From the NCBI GenBank assembly GCA_964525185.1, contig CAZGFQ010000013.1, forward strand, positions 1-49,053: 49,053 bases of DNA, in the 5' to 3' direction. This stretch comes from JABHGY01 sp964525185 (lineage in GTDB: Bacteria > Fidelibacterota > Marinisomatia > Marinisomatales > UBA1611). The position numbers were made by a program, and so were the translations under genes. Shown here one piece after another: positions 15,943-23,906 of this stretch. The notes beneath the pieces were generated by a model. The model was not told the DNA's origin. It saw only the letters and a list, made by a program, of their open reading frames with translations, and ran no database searches. Position 1 is the stretch's first letter; each line of letters begins with the position of its first letter.

Positions 15943-16808
15943 ATGAATGTGAATTACAAACCAATTGTACCGCAACAAAAACTTTATAAAAATATCGTTA
16001 ATCAAATTAGAAAAATGATTTTAAGCGGCGAATTAAAAAAAGGAGACCAATTACCATCCGAAAGAGATATGGCGCAGCAATTTGGCGTTAGCCGAACAGC
16101 TGTACGAGAAGCCATTAAATCGTTATCTGAAATTGGTTTAATTGATATAATGGTTGGCCGAGGGACTTTTGTTGCAAATAATACAGCTGATCGAATTGTG
16201 GAGTCTGTGAATTTATTGTTGGATGTAGAAAAGGTAGTCAAAGAAGACCTTCATTTTGCAAGAAAAGTTTTAGAGGCTCCTATTGCAAAGTTAGCTGCTG
16301 AAAAACGCACACAAAAAAATATTGACCAATTGCAATTTCTAATTGAAAAGATGGACAAATCTAAAACCCACACAAAAAAATTCATTGAAGTGGACATGGA
16401 ATTTCATGTGGAATTAGCAAAAGCATCTGGCAATTCTGCTTTTGTTGTTTTAACGCAAGCCATTATGCAAATATTGAGAAGCGATTTAACCTTTGTATTA
16501 AATTTTCAGGACCAAACTGAAACAGCTCTCGCTCATCATAAGGAAATATTAAAAAATATTATTAATCAAGATATTGAAGGCGCTGAATTAGCCATGCAAT
16601 CTCACATGCACCAAGTTGGTATTGTATTGGAATCACAAAGGGANNNNNNNNNNNNNNNNNNNNNNNNNNNNNNNNNNNNNNNNNNNNNNNNNNNNNNNNN
16701 NNNNNNNNNNNNNNNNNNNNNNNNNNNNNNNNNNNNNNNNNNNTAGCCATGCAATCTCACATGCACCAAGTTGGTATTGTATTGGAATCACAAAGGGAAG
16801 AGAAGTGA
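15943..16808 (+). CDS. GntR-family transcriptional regulator, FadR/FCD subfamily (interrupted by an artefactual N gap)
   Basis: This cytoplasmic DNA-binding repressor or activator is 236 residues once the assembly gap is closed. The N-terminal winged helix (residues ~10-75) has the GntR hallmark L-P-S-E-R-D-M-A-Q-Q-F-G-V-S-R-T-A-V-R-E-A. The C-terminal all-helical FCD domain (about 90-230) has family-like D-M-E-F-H-V-E-L-A-K-A-S-G-N and A-H-H-K-E-I-L, whose Asp and His residues usually bind a metal and an organic-acid effector. The end is inferred: deleting 100 N plus one 55-bp duplicate gives ...S-Q-R-E-E-K-stop, in frame. The ATG at 15943 has TAGGATC upstream. A nested TGGT-N3-ACCA palindrome lies 70 nt upstream. 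The effector is probably a carboxylic acid of the pathway (inference). Confidence 0.93.
16589..16798. other. Assembly gap (N at 16644-16743) flanked by an exact 55-bp duplicate
   Basis: Bases 16589-16643 recur exactly at 16744-16798 on both sides of 100 N. Collapsing 155 bp restores the end of the GntR gene and a 4-nt overlap with the CoA-transferase gene. It is the same signature as the gap at 2232, and hence an unmerged contig overlap. Confidence 0.95.
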
Positions 16809-17992
16809 CTCCTTTACCGTTGAGTGGTATAAAAATAATTGAATTTACACATGCTGTAATGGGTCCTTCGTGTGGACTCATTTTGGCAGATCTAGGTGCA
16901 GATATTATTAGAGTTGAACCGTCGACAGGAGATCCAACACGAAAATTAAAAGGGTTTGGTAAAGGGTATTATCCATTTTATAACAGAAATAAAGAATCCA
17001 TTGCGATTAATATAAAAACATCCGAAGGGAAGAGCATCATCCGCAAAATGGTGGAAAAAACAGATGTATTAATAGAAAATTTTGGGCCCGGAACTATGGA
17101 TAGATTGGGATATGGCTACGATGAAATGAAATCAATTAATCCATCTCTGATTTATGCGTCCCTTAAGGGGTTTTTATCAGGACCTTATGAGAACCGCCAT
17201 GCGATGGATGAAGTGGTCCAAATGATGGGTGGATTAGCCTACATGACAGGATTACCGGGTCAACCATTAAGAGCGGGAGCGTCTGTCATAGATATTTCTG
17301 GGGGCATGTTTGCTGCCATGGGAATATTAACAGCCCTTTTTGAGCGAAAAACCACAAATACAGGGAAATATATTAAGAGTTCACTATATGAAACGTGTGC
17401 ATTTATCATGGGGCAACATATGGCTTATTCTGCTTTATCGGATGAAAAAGTTCCACCTATGACAAACCGTGTAAGCGCCTGGGCAATATATAAAGTTTTT
17501 GGTACAAAAGATGATGAACAAATTTTCGTAGGCGTTATAAGTGAAAAACATTGGGAAAAGTTCTGTATTGAATTTGAATGCAATGCACTATTTAATGATA
17601 CAAGATTGAAAACAAATAATGATAGAATTCGAGAAAGAGAATGGTTTATTCCAGAAATTGAAAAATTGTTAAAATCATTCACCAAGAATGATATCATTTA
17701 TAAATGTGAAAAAGGGGGGATCCCATTTGCTCCCATCGCATGTCCAGAAGATTTGTTTGATGATATTCAACTCAATCATAATAATAGATTGTTGAATACA
17801 GAATTCCCTGACGGAACCCAATCTAAAATGCCAAGACTTCCGATTGAGTATGGTGATTCTGATTTAGGCCTTCGAAAAAACCCACCCAATAAAATTGGGA
17901 AGGATACTGAAAAAGTATTGTCTGATTTAGGATTATCCTCGAATGAAATTGAACAATTAAAGCAGGATGAAGTGATTTATGTTGAAACATAA
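16805..17992 (+). CDS. CaiB/BaiF-type (family III) acyl-CoA transferase
   Basis: This 395-residue enzyme moves CoA between two carboxylic acids. The start is GTG at 16805, overlapping the regulator's TGA (GTGA). It is chosen because homology begins at once with P-L-P-L-S-G-I-K-I-I-E-F. G-L-I-L-A-D-L-G-A-D-I-I-R-V-E-P, N-K-E-S-I-A-I-N, and E-N-F-G-P-G-T-M-D-R-L-G follow the family pattern. Asp135 in H-A-M-D-E-V-V-Q-M lies where the nucleophilic Asp is expected, and V-I-D-I-S-G-G-M-F-A-A-M-G-I follows. Co-transcription with the regulator suggests it performs the first activation or a key CoA-loading step of the regulon. A hydroxy-diacid such as citramalate feeding the HMG-CoA-lyase-like enzyme is a testable guess. 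Confidence 0.93.
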   Translation: MTPLPLSGIKIIEFTHAVMGPSCGLILADLGADIIRVEPSTGDPTRKLKGFGKGYYPFYNRNKESIAINIKTSEGKSIIRKMVEKTDVLIENFGPGTMDRLGYGYDEMKSINPSLIYASLKGFLSGPYENRHAMDEVVQMMGGLAYMTGLPGQPLRAGASVIDISGGMFAAMGILTALFERKTTNTGKYIKSSLYETCAFIMGQHMAYSALSDEKVPPMTNRVSAWAIYKVFGTKDDEQIFVGVISEKHWEKFCIEFECNALFNDTRLKTNNDRIREREWFIPEIEKLLKSFTKNDIIYKCEKGGIPFAPIACPEDLFDDIQLNHNNRLLNTEFPDGTQSKMPRLPIEYGDSDLGLRKNPPNKIGKDTEKVLSDLGLSSNEIEQLKQDEVIYVET

Positions 17993-18005
17993 AATGGAGA
18001 CTAAT

Positions 18006-19148
18006 ATGAAATTTCGATACATCTACAGGTTATTTAGTATAATTCTTTTCAGCATATCATTATTGTTGGCTGGTAATTTAGATCCGAAAAAACATGACCC
18101 TCGGGAATTGCCAATATATAAAGTACCTAATTTGGCTGAAAATGGGGAAGCGTACTATGCGCCTGATGGGGTTCATTTAATTGCACAAGTAGATGATCCA
18201 GAAGCACAACAACCTGATAAAGGTAAAGTGGGTGGCGGTCTTACTTACACTTTTACGGATAAAGGGGAAAATATTGTTAGGGTAAATGATCGTGGACATG
18301 ATGCGTGTTCTTGGTTTTCTCCTGATATGAAAAGAGTCATATGGACTTCTACGCGAGATCATGTGGATGATATTCCTGCCGGTAATTGGTCTGACGATGA
18401 TGATTATCCACAAGGTTCAGAAATATATTCATCTGATTTAGATGGAGAAAATGTTAAACGTTTAACAAATAATAAATGGTATGATGCAGAAAGCACTATT
18501 TCACCTGATGGAGAGTGGATTGTGTTTGGCCGCCAAATTAATGGGAATGCTGATTTATGGAAAATGAGAATAGATGGGTCAGAACAGACTCAACTTACAT
18601 ATACGTCAGACTGGCAAGAAGGTGAAGCTTATTTTCTACCCGATAATGAAACAGTAATATTCAGGGCATGGAAAAAAAGTGAAAAAGATGCATTGGATAA
18701 AATGGATTTGAAAAATGGGACTTATACTCAAACACCCATGAATTTATATACATTAAAAATCCATGGTCCCGATAGAGATGTTCAGCAAAGAACATTTACG
18801 TATGACACAAACTGGGCTCCTTTCCCTGCTCCTGATGGTCGTCATTTTCTAGTTGTTAGAATTATTGAAGGACATAATTGGGAATTATATTTAGGTGATT
18901 TGGCTGATGGAAGTTATATGAAGCGAATCACATTTAATGCAGGTTGGGATGGAATGGGAGCCTTTTCACCGGATGGAAAAAAAATGGTTTATACTCGAGG
19001 TGAGCCAAGGAGCTGGTCGTTATACTCCTATATAATGGATGTATCATCACTCAATTTGGGACCAGAGAATTATAAAGGTGTTCCACCAAAATCAAAACCA
19101 CCAGCTGGTTGGGTTGAAAATCCTGCAGATTTTGCGGAATGGCGTTAA
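18006..19148 (+). CDS. Exported TolB-like/PD40 beta-propeller protein
   Basis: This 380-residue protein has an N-terminal signal peptide (MKFRYIYRLFSIILFSISLLLAG). Several WD40-like PD40 blades follow, each with an S-P-D-G or similar turn: F-S-P-D-M-K, I-S-P-D-G-E-W-I-V-F, A-P-D-G-R-H-F, F-S-P-D-G-K-K-M-V-Y. ATG 18006 is preferred over 17979 because GGAG lies about 7 nt upstream and the signal peptide starts there. It acts in the periplasm or outside. Blades of this type bind peptides, sugars or partner proteins; no catalytic residue is evident. It sits between the CoA-transferase and the amidohydrolase in the rightward operon, so a substrate-capture role is possible but unproven. Confidence 0.85.
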   Translation: MKFRYIYRLFSIILFSISLLLAGNLDPKKHDPRELPIYKVPNLAENGEAYYAPDGVHLIAQVDDPEAQQPDKGKVGGGLTYTFTDKGENIVRVNDRGHDACSWFSPDMKRVIWTSTRDHVDDIPAGNWSDDDDYPQGSEIYSSDLDGENVKRLTNNKWYDAESTISPDGEWIVFGRQINGNADLWKMRIDGSEQTQLTYTSDWQEGEAYFLPDNETVIFRAWKKSEKDALDKMDLKNGTYTQTPMNLYTLKIHGPDRDVQQRTFTYDTNWAPFPAPDGRHFLVVRIIEGHNWELYLGDLADGSYMKRITFNAGWDGMGAFSPDGKKMVYTRGEPRSWSLYSYIMDVSSLNLGPENYKGVPPKSKPPAGWVENPADFAEWR

Positions 19149-19175
19149 AAATATATAGAAATACGAAAGATAAAA

Positions 19176-20636
19176 ATGCAGTTTGATACAATTATAAAAA
19201 ATATTCAACTCGTTCGGCCGAATGTTTCAACAGTCGATCATTCGGATATAGGAATAAAAGATGGAACAATTGTTTCTGTAGAATCCGAATTAAATCCTGA
19301 TAATGCAAATGATGTTATTGATGGTTGTCATTATATGGCGTTTCCGGGGTTGGTAGATGCACATATGCACACTGGTATTTATACCCATTTAAGTAATGAT
19401 GCTATCACTGAAAGCCGAGCTGCGGCCATGGGAGGTGTTACAAGCAGTATTAATTATATGAGAACGGGACAATATTATTTGAATAAGTCTGGTCCTTATC
19501 GTAAATTTTTTCCAGAAGTGTTAGATATTTCAGACGGGAAATTCCACGTGGATTATGCTTATCATTTAGCTCCCATGATGGGAAGTCACATTGATGAAAT
19601 TGATTATATAATAGATGAATTTGGCGTGACATCTTTTAAAATATTTATGTTTTATGGTAGCCATGGATTACATGGGAAATCTGATGACCAATCCAATTTT
19701 CTTATGATTGGTCCTGATGATAAATATGATATGGCTCATTTTGAATTCATTATGCGTGGTATTAAAAAAGCAATGGATAATCATTCTGATAAAAAGGATA
19801 TTATTAGTTTAAGTCTCCATTGTGAAACAGCTGAAATTATGACAGCTTATACCAAATTGGTGGAAGAAGAAGGGAAATTGGAAGGGTTAAGGGCTTATAG
19901 TGCATCAAGACCACCTCACTCAGAAGGGTTGGCCATTTTTATTGCTTCCTATCTGGCGAATGAAACAGATTGTATTAACATAAATTTACTTCATTTAACT
20001 TCCCGAAAAGCCATTGATGCAGCCATGATGATGCAAGCCACATTTCCTCATATTAATTTTCGCCGCGAAGTGACAGTTGGACATTTACTATTGGATGTGG
20101 ATTGCCCTAATGGCAATTATGCAAAAGTGAATCCACCTATTCGCCCCAGAGAAGATGTGGAAGCATTATGGGAATCATTGAAAAATGGACACATTGATTG
20201 GGTTGTGAGTGACCATGCTTGTTGTTCTAAAGAAATGAAAGTGGATTCAGATAATCCGGATAATGTTTTTTTGGCTAAATCTGGTTTTGGTGGGACAGAA
20301 TATTTACTATCAGGTTTATTCAGTGAAGGGACAAAAAGAGGTATTTCACCCAATAAAATTGCGGAATTAGTCTGTTGGAATCCTGCGCAAAGATTTGGAT
20401 TGAAGTCTAAAGGCGATTTAGCCCCTGGATTTGATGCAGATATTGTATTGGTAGACCCCAGTGAAACATTTGTTGTGAATGCGGGGGAGTCTAAATCCAC
20501 ACAAGGATATTCACCGTTTGATGGGTATGAATTAACTGGAAAAGTAAAAGCTACATTTCTACGTGGAAATAAAATTTATGAGAATGGAAATATTTTAGGT
20601 GAGGCATGCGGAAAATACTTGAAACGTCCATATTAA
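19176..20636 (+). CDS. Dihydropyrimidinase/allantoinase-like cyclic amidohydrolase
   Basis: This 486-residue zinc amidohydrolase opens cyclic amides (hydantoins, dihydropyrimidines, imides). The complete binuclear metal set is visible: His63 and His65 (D-A-H-M-H), Lys155 (F-K-I-F-M-F-Y, carboxylated in the family), His215 (L-S-L-H-C-E), His273 (L-L-H-L-T) and Asp346 (V-V-S-D-H-A-C). The N-terminal beta-sandwich (I-I-K-N-I-Q-L-V) and C-terminal P-G-F-D-A-D-I-V-L-V-D-P are typical. No signal peptide is seen, so it is cytoplasmic. The length matches dihydropyrimidinases (460-490). Together with the nitrilase and HyuAB genes of the opposite block, it suggests a nitrogen-containing ring as the regulon's substrate. 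Imidase activity is a favoured but unverified possibility. Confidence 0.93.
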   Translation: MQFDTIIKNIQLVRPNVSTVDHSDIGIKDGTIVSVESELNPDNANDVIDGCHYMAFPGLVDAHMHTGIYTHLSNDAITESRAAAMGGVTSSINYMRTGQYYLNKSGPYRKFFPEVLDISDGKFHVDYAYHLAPMMGSHIDEIDYIIDEFGVTSFKIFMFYGSHGLHGKSDDQSNFLMIGPDDKYDMAHFEFIMRGIKKAMDNHSDKKDIISLSLHCETAEIMTAYTKLVEEEGKLEGLRAYSASRPPHSEGLAIFIASYLANETDCININLLHLTSRKAIDAAMMMQATFPHINFRREVTVGHLLLDVDCPNGNYAKVNPPIRPREDVEALWESLKNGHIDWVVSDHACCSKEMKVDSDNPDNVFLAKSGFGGTEYLLSGLFSEGTKRGISPNKIAELVCWNPAQRFGLKSKGDLAPGFDADIVLVDPSETFVVNAGESKSTQGYSPFDGYELTGKVKATFLRGNKIYENGNILGEACGKYLKRPY

Positions 20637-20661
20637 AACTAAAATTATTAAAGGAGGATAA

Positions 20662-21033
20662 ATGACGTTATTACAATTAGCTGTTATCTATATTGTGACA
20701 GCTCTCATTTTTTATACGATTGCTGTATGGAGTGAGCGATTTGCGGGTCGATTAAAAGTTTGGCACCTTGGGTTTTTTTGGGCAGGACTCACAGCAGATT
20801 TTATTGGGACAGATTATATGAGACAAATTGCAGGTGGTATCCATTTAAATCTTCATGGTTCTACAGGTTTACTTGCCATTGTATTAATGTTAATCCATAC
20901 TATTTGGGCTACAATGGTTATTGTGAAAAAAGATGAAGAAGCTATTTTGAGCTTTCACAAATTTAGTACCATTGTTTGGGTGATTTGGTTAATACCTTTT
21001 GTGACGGGTATTGTAATTGGAACACTTTCTTAG
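20662..21033 (+). CDS. HsmA/TIGR03987-family membrane protein
   Basis: This 123-residue inner-membrane protein has four hydrophobic segments. Y-T-I-A-V-W-S-E-R-F-A-G-R-L-K-V-W-H-L-G-F-F-W is near the N-terminus, and H-L-N-L-H-G-S-T-G-L-L-A-I follows. Then come L-I-H-T-I-W-A and S-F-H-K-F-S. This matches my recollection of the TIGR03987/HsmA family; HsmA of Clostridioides difficile is reported to bind heme. Several histidines within or beside helices could ligate heme. A strong AAAGGAGGATAA Shine-Dalgarno lies just upstream. It is followed at 9 nt by another histidine-bearing membrane protein. A b-type cytochrome or electron-transfer role for the pair is inference. Confidence 0.78.
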   Translation: MTLLQLAVIYIVTALIFYTIAVWSERFAGRLKVWHLGFFWAGLTADFIGTDYMRQIAGGIHLNLHGSTGLLAIVLMLIHTIWATMVIVKKDEEAILSFHKFSTIVWVIWLIPFVTGIVIGTLS

Positions 21034-21042
21034 GGAGAAAAA

Positions 21043-21570
21043 ATGGAATATTTGAATTTGACCAATTTAGTTCTTTGGGTACATATCATTTTTGTTGTTA
21101 TTTGGCTCGGAAGTGATTTTGTTGTATTCAGTTTAAGTATGAGTCTCATAAATCGAGATTTACCCATTGATGTTCGATTAGATCGAGCTAAGTTGGCACA
21201 GAAATTTGATATGTGGGTTACAAAGGTATTTTTAGCGACACCCTTTATAGGACTTGCTTTAGCTTGGCTTAGGTGGAGAAGTTTTGAACCATTGATTTCT
21301 CTTCCTTGGATGAATCTTAAACTTATTTTGTTTAGCGTTATTCTCATTATGGCTGTTCTACTCATTACCGGTGCAGCTGGAACAGTTGGTGTACTTCAAA
21401 ATATTAAAGATGGAGAAGGAGATGAAGAAGAAAATGAAGCAACACTTAAAAAACGCGTCAAAGATTTAGCTTATCCTGCGATTACACTTCATATACTTCT
21501 ATCTCTTATAATTATAATTGCATTGGTTGGTTCCAGAATGGGAACAGACATGATGGACGGAGGGTGGTAG
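21043..21570 (+). CDS. Four-helix membrane protein, CopD/DUF2269-like
   Basis: This 175-residue integral membrane protein has about four transmembrane helices. The first carries L-W-V-H-I-I-F-V-V-I-W-L-G-S-D, the H-x6-W-x-G pattern common in CopD, DUF2214 and DUF2269 proteins. The last carries T-L-H-I-L-L-S-L-I. The two helix-borne histidines suggest a heme or metal site. A charged stretch G-D-E-E-E-N-E lies in the loop before the last helix. The start is preceded by AGGGAGAA. It is the second of three tightly packed small membrane genes. Specific function unknown; a membrane cytochrome b or quinone-linked component is one possibility. Confidence 0.7.
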   Translation: MEYLNLTNLVLWVHIIFVVIWLGSDFVVFSLSMSLINRDLPIDVRLDRAKLAQKFDMWVTKVFLATPFIGLALAWLRWRSFEPLISLPWMNLKLILFSVILIMAVLLITGAAGTVGVLQNIKDGEGDEEENEATLKKRVKDLAYPAITLHILLSLIIIIALVGSRMGTDMMDGGW

Positions 21571-21571
21571 T

Positions 21572-21766
21572 ATGTGGATATTAAAAGTTTTTTGGGCAGA
21601 AATGATCCTTTTCCCTTTAATCATGTTGTATTTTGTTTTTAATAGTGGCACATGGGAAGAAAGAACCCTGTTGCAAAATAGTGCCATGATTATGTATGTA
21701 TTAGTACTTCTTGTAGCGATAGGCGGATATCTTTATGTATGGAATAAAGGGAAAAAGAAAGCTTAA
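21572..21766 (+). CDS. Small two-helix membrane protein
   Basis: This 64-residue protein has two hydrophobic segments (residues ~3-23 and 37-58) joined by a short polar loop T-W-E-E-R-T. It ends in a basic tail K-G-K-K-K-A. It begins 1 nt after the stop of the preceding membrane gene, with GGAGGGTGGT as Shine-Dalgarno inside that gene, so it is very likely translated. I do not recognise a family. It probably forms a complex with the two preceding membrane proteins. Confidence 0.65.
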   Translation: MWILKVFWAEMILFPLIMLYFVFNSGTWEERTLLQNSAMIMYVLVLLVAIGGYLYVWNKGKKKA

Positions 21767-21779
21767 AAAGTTTGATGAA

Positions 21780-22925
21780 ATGATTATGAAGTCTTTTTTT
21801 CTTACCATTGGATTCATCCATCTCATATTTGGGCAGTCCTCATTAAAAATGGATGGTAATTTCACTTTAGAGTCCATGTCTAATTTGTCAGGAGGTGTTC
21901 AAACTGAAACTGCGATGAGTGGCGTTGGTGAGATTGGAATAGAATATGAACGTAAGAATACACTTTTTAGAATAAGTTCTTTATTCTTAAATGGAGAAAG
22001 TCCTTCAGATTTTATTGGCGATGGATTTGGCGCAAGTAATATAGATGGGTATGATAGTTTTCGTTTGTATGAAATATGGGTCGAAAAAAATATGATGGAT
22101 AAAACCCTAAATATACGATTTGGAAGTTTACTTGCCGATGCTGAATTCTCTGTGAATGATGTGGGTGGTTTATTCATCAATAGCTCTTTTGGTTGGCCTG
22201 CCTATATTTCAGCCAATACAATTAATACAGGACCTGCCTATTTTGTTACAGCGCCTGGAGTTAGGGTAAAATATGATATAAGTGAAAATCAATTTCTTCA
22301 ATTTGGTGTGTATGATGGAGATCCATTCGATCATCCTGAAGGAGATGGGGAAGTAACAGCTTCTGGGATGCATTGGGAAATCAATAAAGATCAAGGCATT
22401 TTTTCAGTCGGAGAGTTTGTGTCCCAAAAAAACGATAAGCAGAATTATATTTTTAAACTCGGAACTTGGAAATATACATGTTCTGAACCTTCATCCGTAT
22501 ATTTTCAAGATCAGCCAAGTCGATACGGGTATTATATTTCAACAGAGTTTGGGTTGAGTAAAGACAATTCTCGTTTCCCTTCTCAAGGATTCTTTCGAGC
22601 TGGATGGAGTCCAAACAATTATCAAAATACATATTCTTTGGCGATAGATGGAGGTTTATTGGTTCAAAATATTTCTAAATCATTGGAAAATGATTCATTT
22701 GGGTTTGGCATCGCTTATGCTTCTATTCCAGACAATAGATTTATTTTATCTGAAGATATGTTATATCCCATGGATTATGAATGTGCCATTGAATGTACAT
22801 ATCAATTCCAAATTATGAATCACATTACAATTCAACCAGATATTCAATGGATTTTGCATCCTGGGGGATCTGCCTTAAATGAAGATGCCTTTGTGGGTTC
22901 AATTCGAATTTCTCACTCATTCTAA
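21780..22925 (+). CDS. Outer-membrane porin, OprB (carbohydrate porin)-like
   Basis: This exported protein of about 381 residues has a signal peptide (M-I-M-K-S-F-F-L-T-I-G-F-I-H-L-I-F-G-Q). It looks like an OprB-type beta-barrel: G-G-L-F-I-N-S-S-F-G-W-P, G-P-A-Y-F-V-T-A-P-G-V-R-V-K-Y and Q-F-G-V-Y-D-G-D-P-F match typical OprB segments. The protein ends in alternating strand residues with a terminal aromatic (G-S-I-R-I-S-H-S-F), as in outer-membrane barrels. The start is ATG 21780, or 21786. An outer-membrane uptake channel for the pathway substrate is the natural role, given the MFS carrier in the divergent block. OprB-like porins are not limited to sugars. Confidence 0.82.
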   Translation: MIMKSFFLTIGFIHLIFGQSSLKMDGNFTLESMSNLSGGVQTETAMSGVGEIGIEYERKNTLFRISSLFLNGESPSDFIGDGFGASNIDGYDSFRLYEIWVEKNMMDKTLNIRFGSLLADAEFSVNDVGGLFINSSFGWPAYISANTINTGPAYFVTAPGVRVKYDISENQFLQFGVYDGDPFDHPEGDGEVTASGMHWEINKDQGIFSVGEFVSQKNDKQNYIFKLGTWKYTCSEPSSVYFQDQPSRYGYYISTEFGLSKDNSRFPSQGFFRAGWSPNNYQNTYSLAIDGGLLVQNISKSLENDSFGFGIAYASIPDNRFILSEDMLYPMDYECAIECTYQFQIMNHITIQPDIQWILHPGGSALNEDAFVGSIRISHSF

Positions 22926-22935
22926 TGGAGAAGCT

Positions 22936-23835
22936 ATGAAGAAGCTAAACATATTATCATTGTTATTGTTAATTGTCTTTTCATTCACAATTGTGGAAGG
23001 GAAGGAGAAGATGCTAAATCCAGATAATCCAGAAGATGCAGTAAAAATTATGCGGAAAGTGTCTTCATCTCTGATTGATAATGAGCCAACTTATTTTTGG
23101 TTTTATGGGAGTGTGTATAGTCACAAATTAGGTGAAAAAGATCGACACTTATTTGATTACCAAGGACTAAATGTTCGTGCAACTAAAACAGTTACGAATA
23201 AAGAAAGTGGATATGGTTATGAATATGTTTCGAGAGAAGTATTATTTTATTTAGATCCTGAAACGGGTGAATTGATTCATGAATGGGAAAACCCATGGAC
23301 AGGAAAAAAAGTAGATATTATCCATATTGCTAATGATCCAGTCAATAGCCGTTATCCAACGTATGCATATGGGGAACGTGGACCCTTTAAATTACCAGCC
23401 GTTGTTCAGGGTGGACATTTTATGATGAATATGGAAATCCCATTATTTTATCCAAATCCATTAGGTGGAGATTATCAAAAACAAGTGGGTGGATACTATC
23501 AAGCACATGAAATGTTTAATTGGTTTGGACGAACAGATGATTTGTTTGATGAATCAAAACCAACATCCACAGATGTAAATGTTGGATGGGCGCGATCTGC
23601 CCAATGGTTACCGTGGATGGAAATGGGTAGTATTGAAGGATCTACCTTATATCATGGATTGGGAAAGCGTGTTGCTTCATTTGAAGATTTGCCAGATGTT
23701 CTCAAAAATACGATTCGTGAGAAATATCCAAAATATGAATTTCCGCCTCCGATTGATGATGAGCGTCCCAATATGACAAGTTGGATATATTATAAAAAAA
23801 TGATGAATGGGGACATTCCGAATCCGTGGGAATAA
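22936..23835 (+). CDS. Exported DUF1838-family protein
   Basis: This 299-residue protein has a clear signal peptide (MKKLNILSLLLLIVFSF). The mature part starts near L-N-P-D-N-P-E-D-A-V-K-I-M-R-K-V. It carries F-W-F-Y-G-S-V-Y, F-D-Y-Q-G-L-N-V-R, and L-D-P-E-T-G-E-L-I-H-E-W-E-N-P-W-T-G, which fit my memory of the DUF1838 family. ATG 22936 with GGAG upstream is chosen over an earlier in-frame start inside the porin gene. It acts in the periplasm or outside. The family has no established activity; members often occur in catabolic clusters of Bacteroidetes and Proteobacteria. It follows the porin by 10 nt and is surely co-transcribed. Confidence 0.83.
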   Translation: MKKLNILSLLLLIVFSFTIVEGKEKMLNPDNPEDAVKIMRKVSSSLIDNEPTYFWFYGSVYSHKLGEKDRHLFDYQGLNVRATKTVTNKESGYGYEYVSREVLFYLDPETGELIHEWENPWTGKKVDIIHIANDPVNSRYPTYAYGERGPFKLPAVVQGGHFMMNMEIPLFYPNPLGGDYQKQVGGYYQAHEMFNWFGRTDDLFDESKPTSTDVNVGWARSAQWLPWMEMGSIEGSTLYHGLGKRVASFEDLPDVLKNTIREKYPKYEFPPPIDDERPNMTSWIYYKKMMNGDIPNPWE

Positions 23836-23906
23836 AACTATAAATGATTGACTGATTTCTATTTAGTTTCTCGTCATTAAAAATCTAATTATTATACCAT
23901 TTCAAT

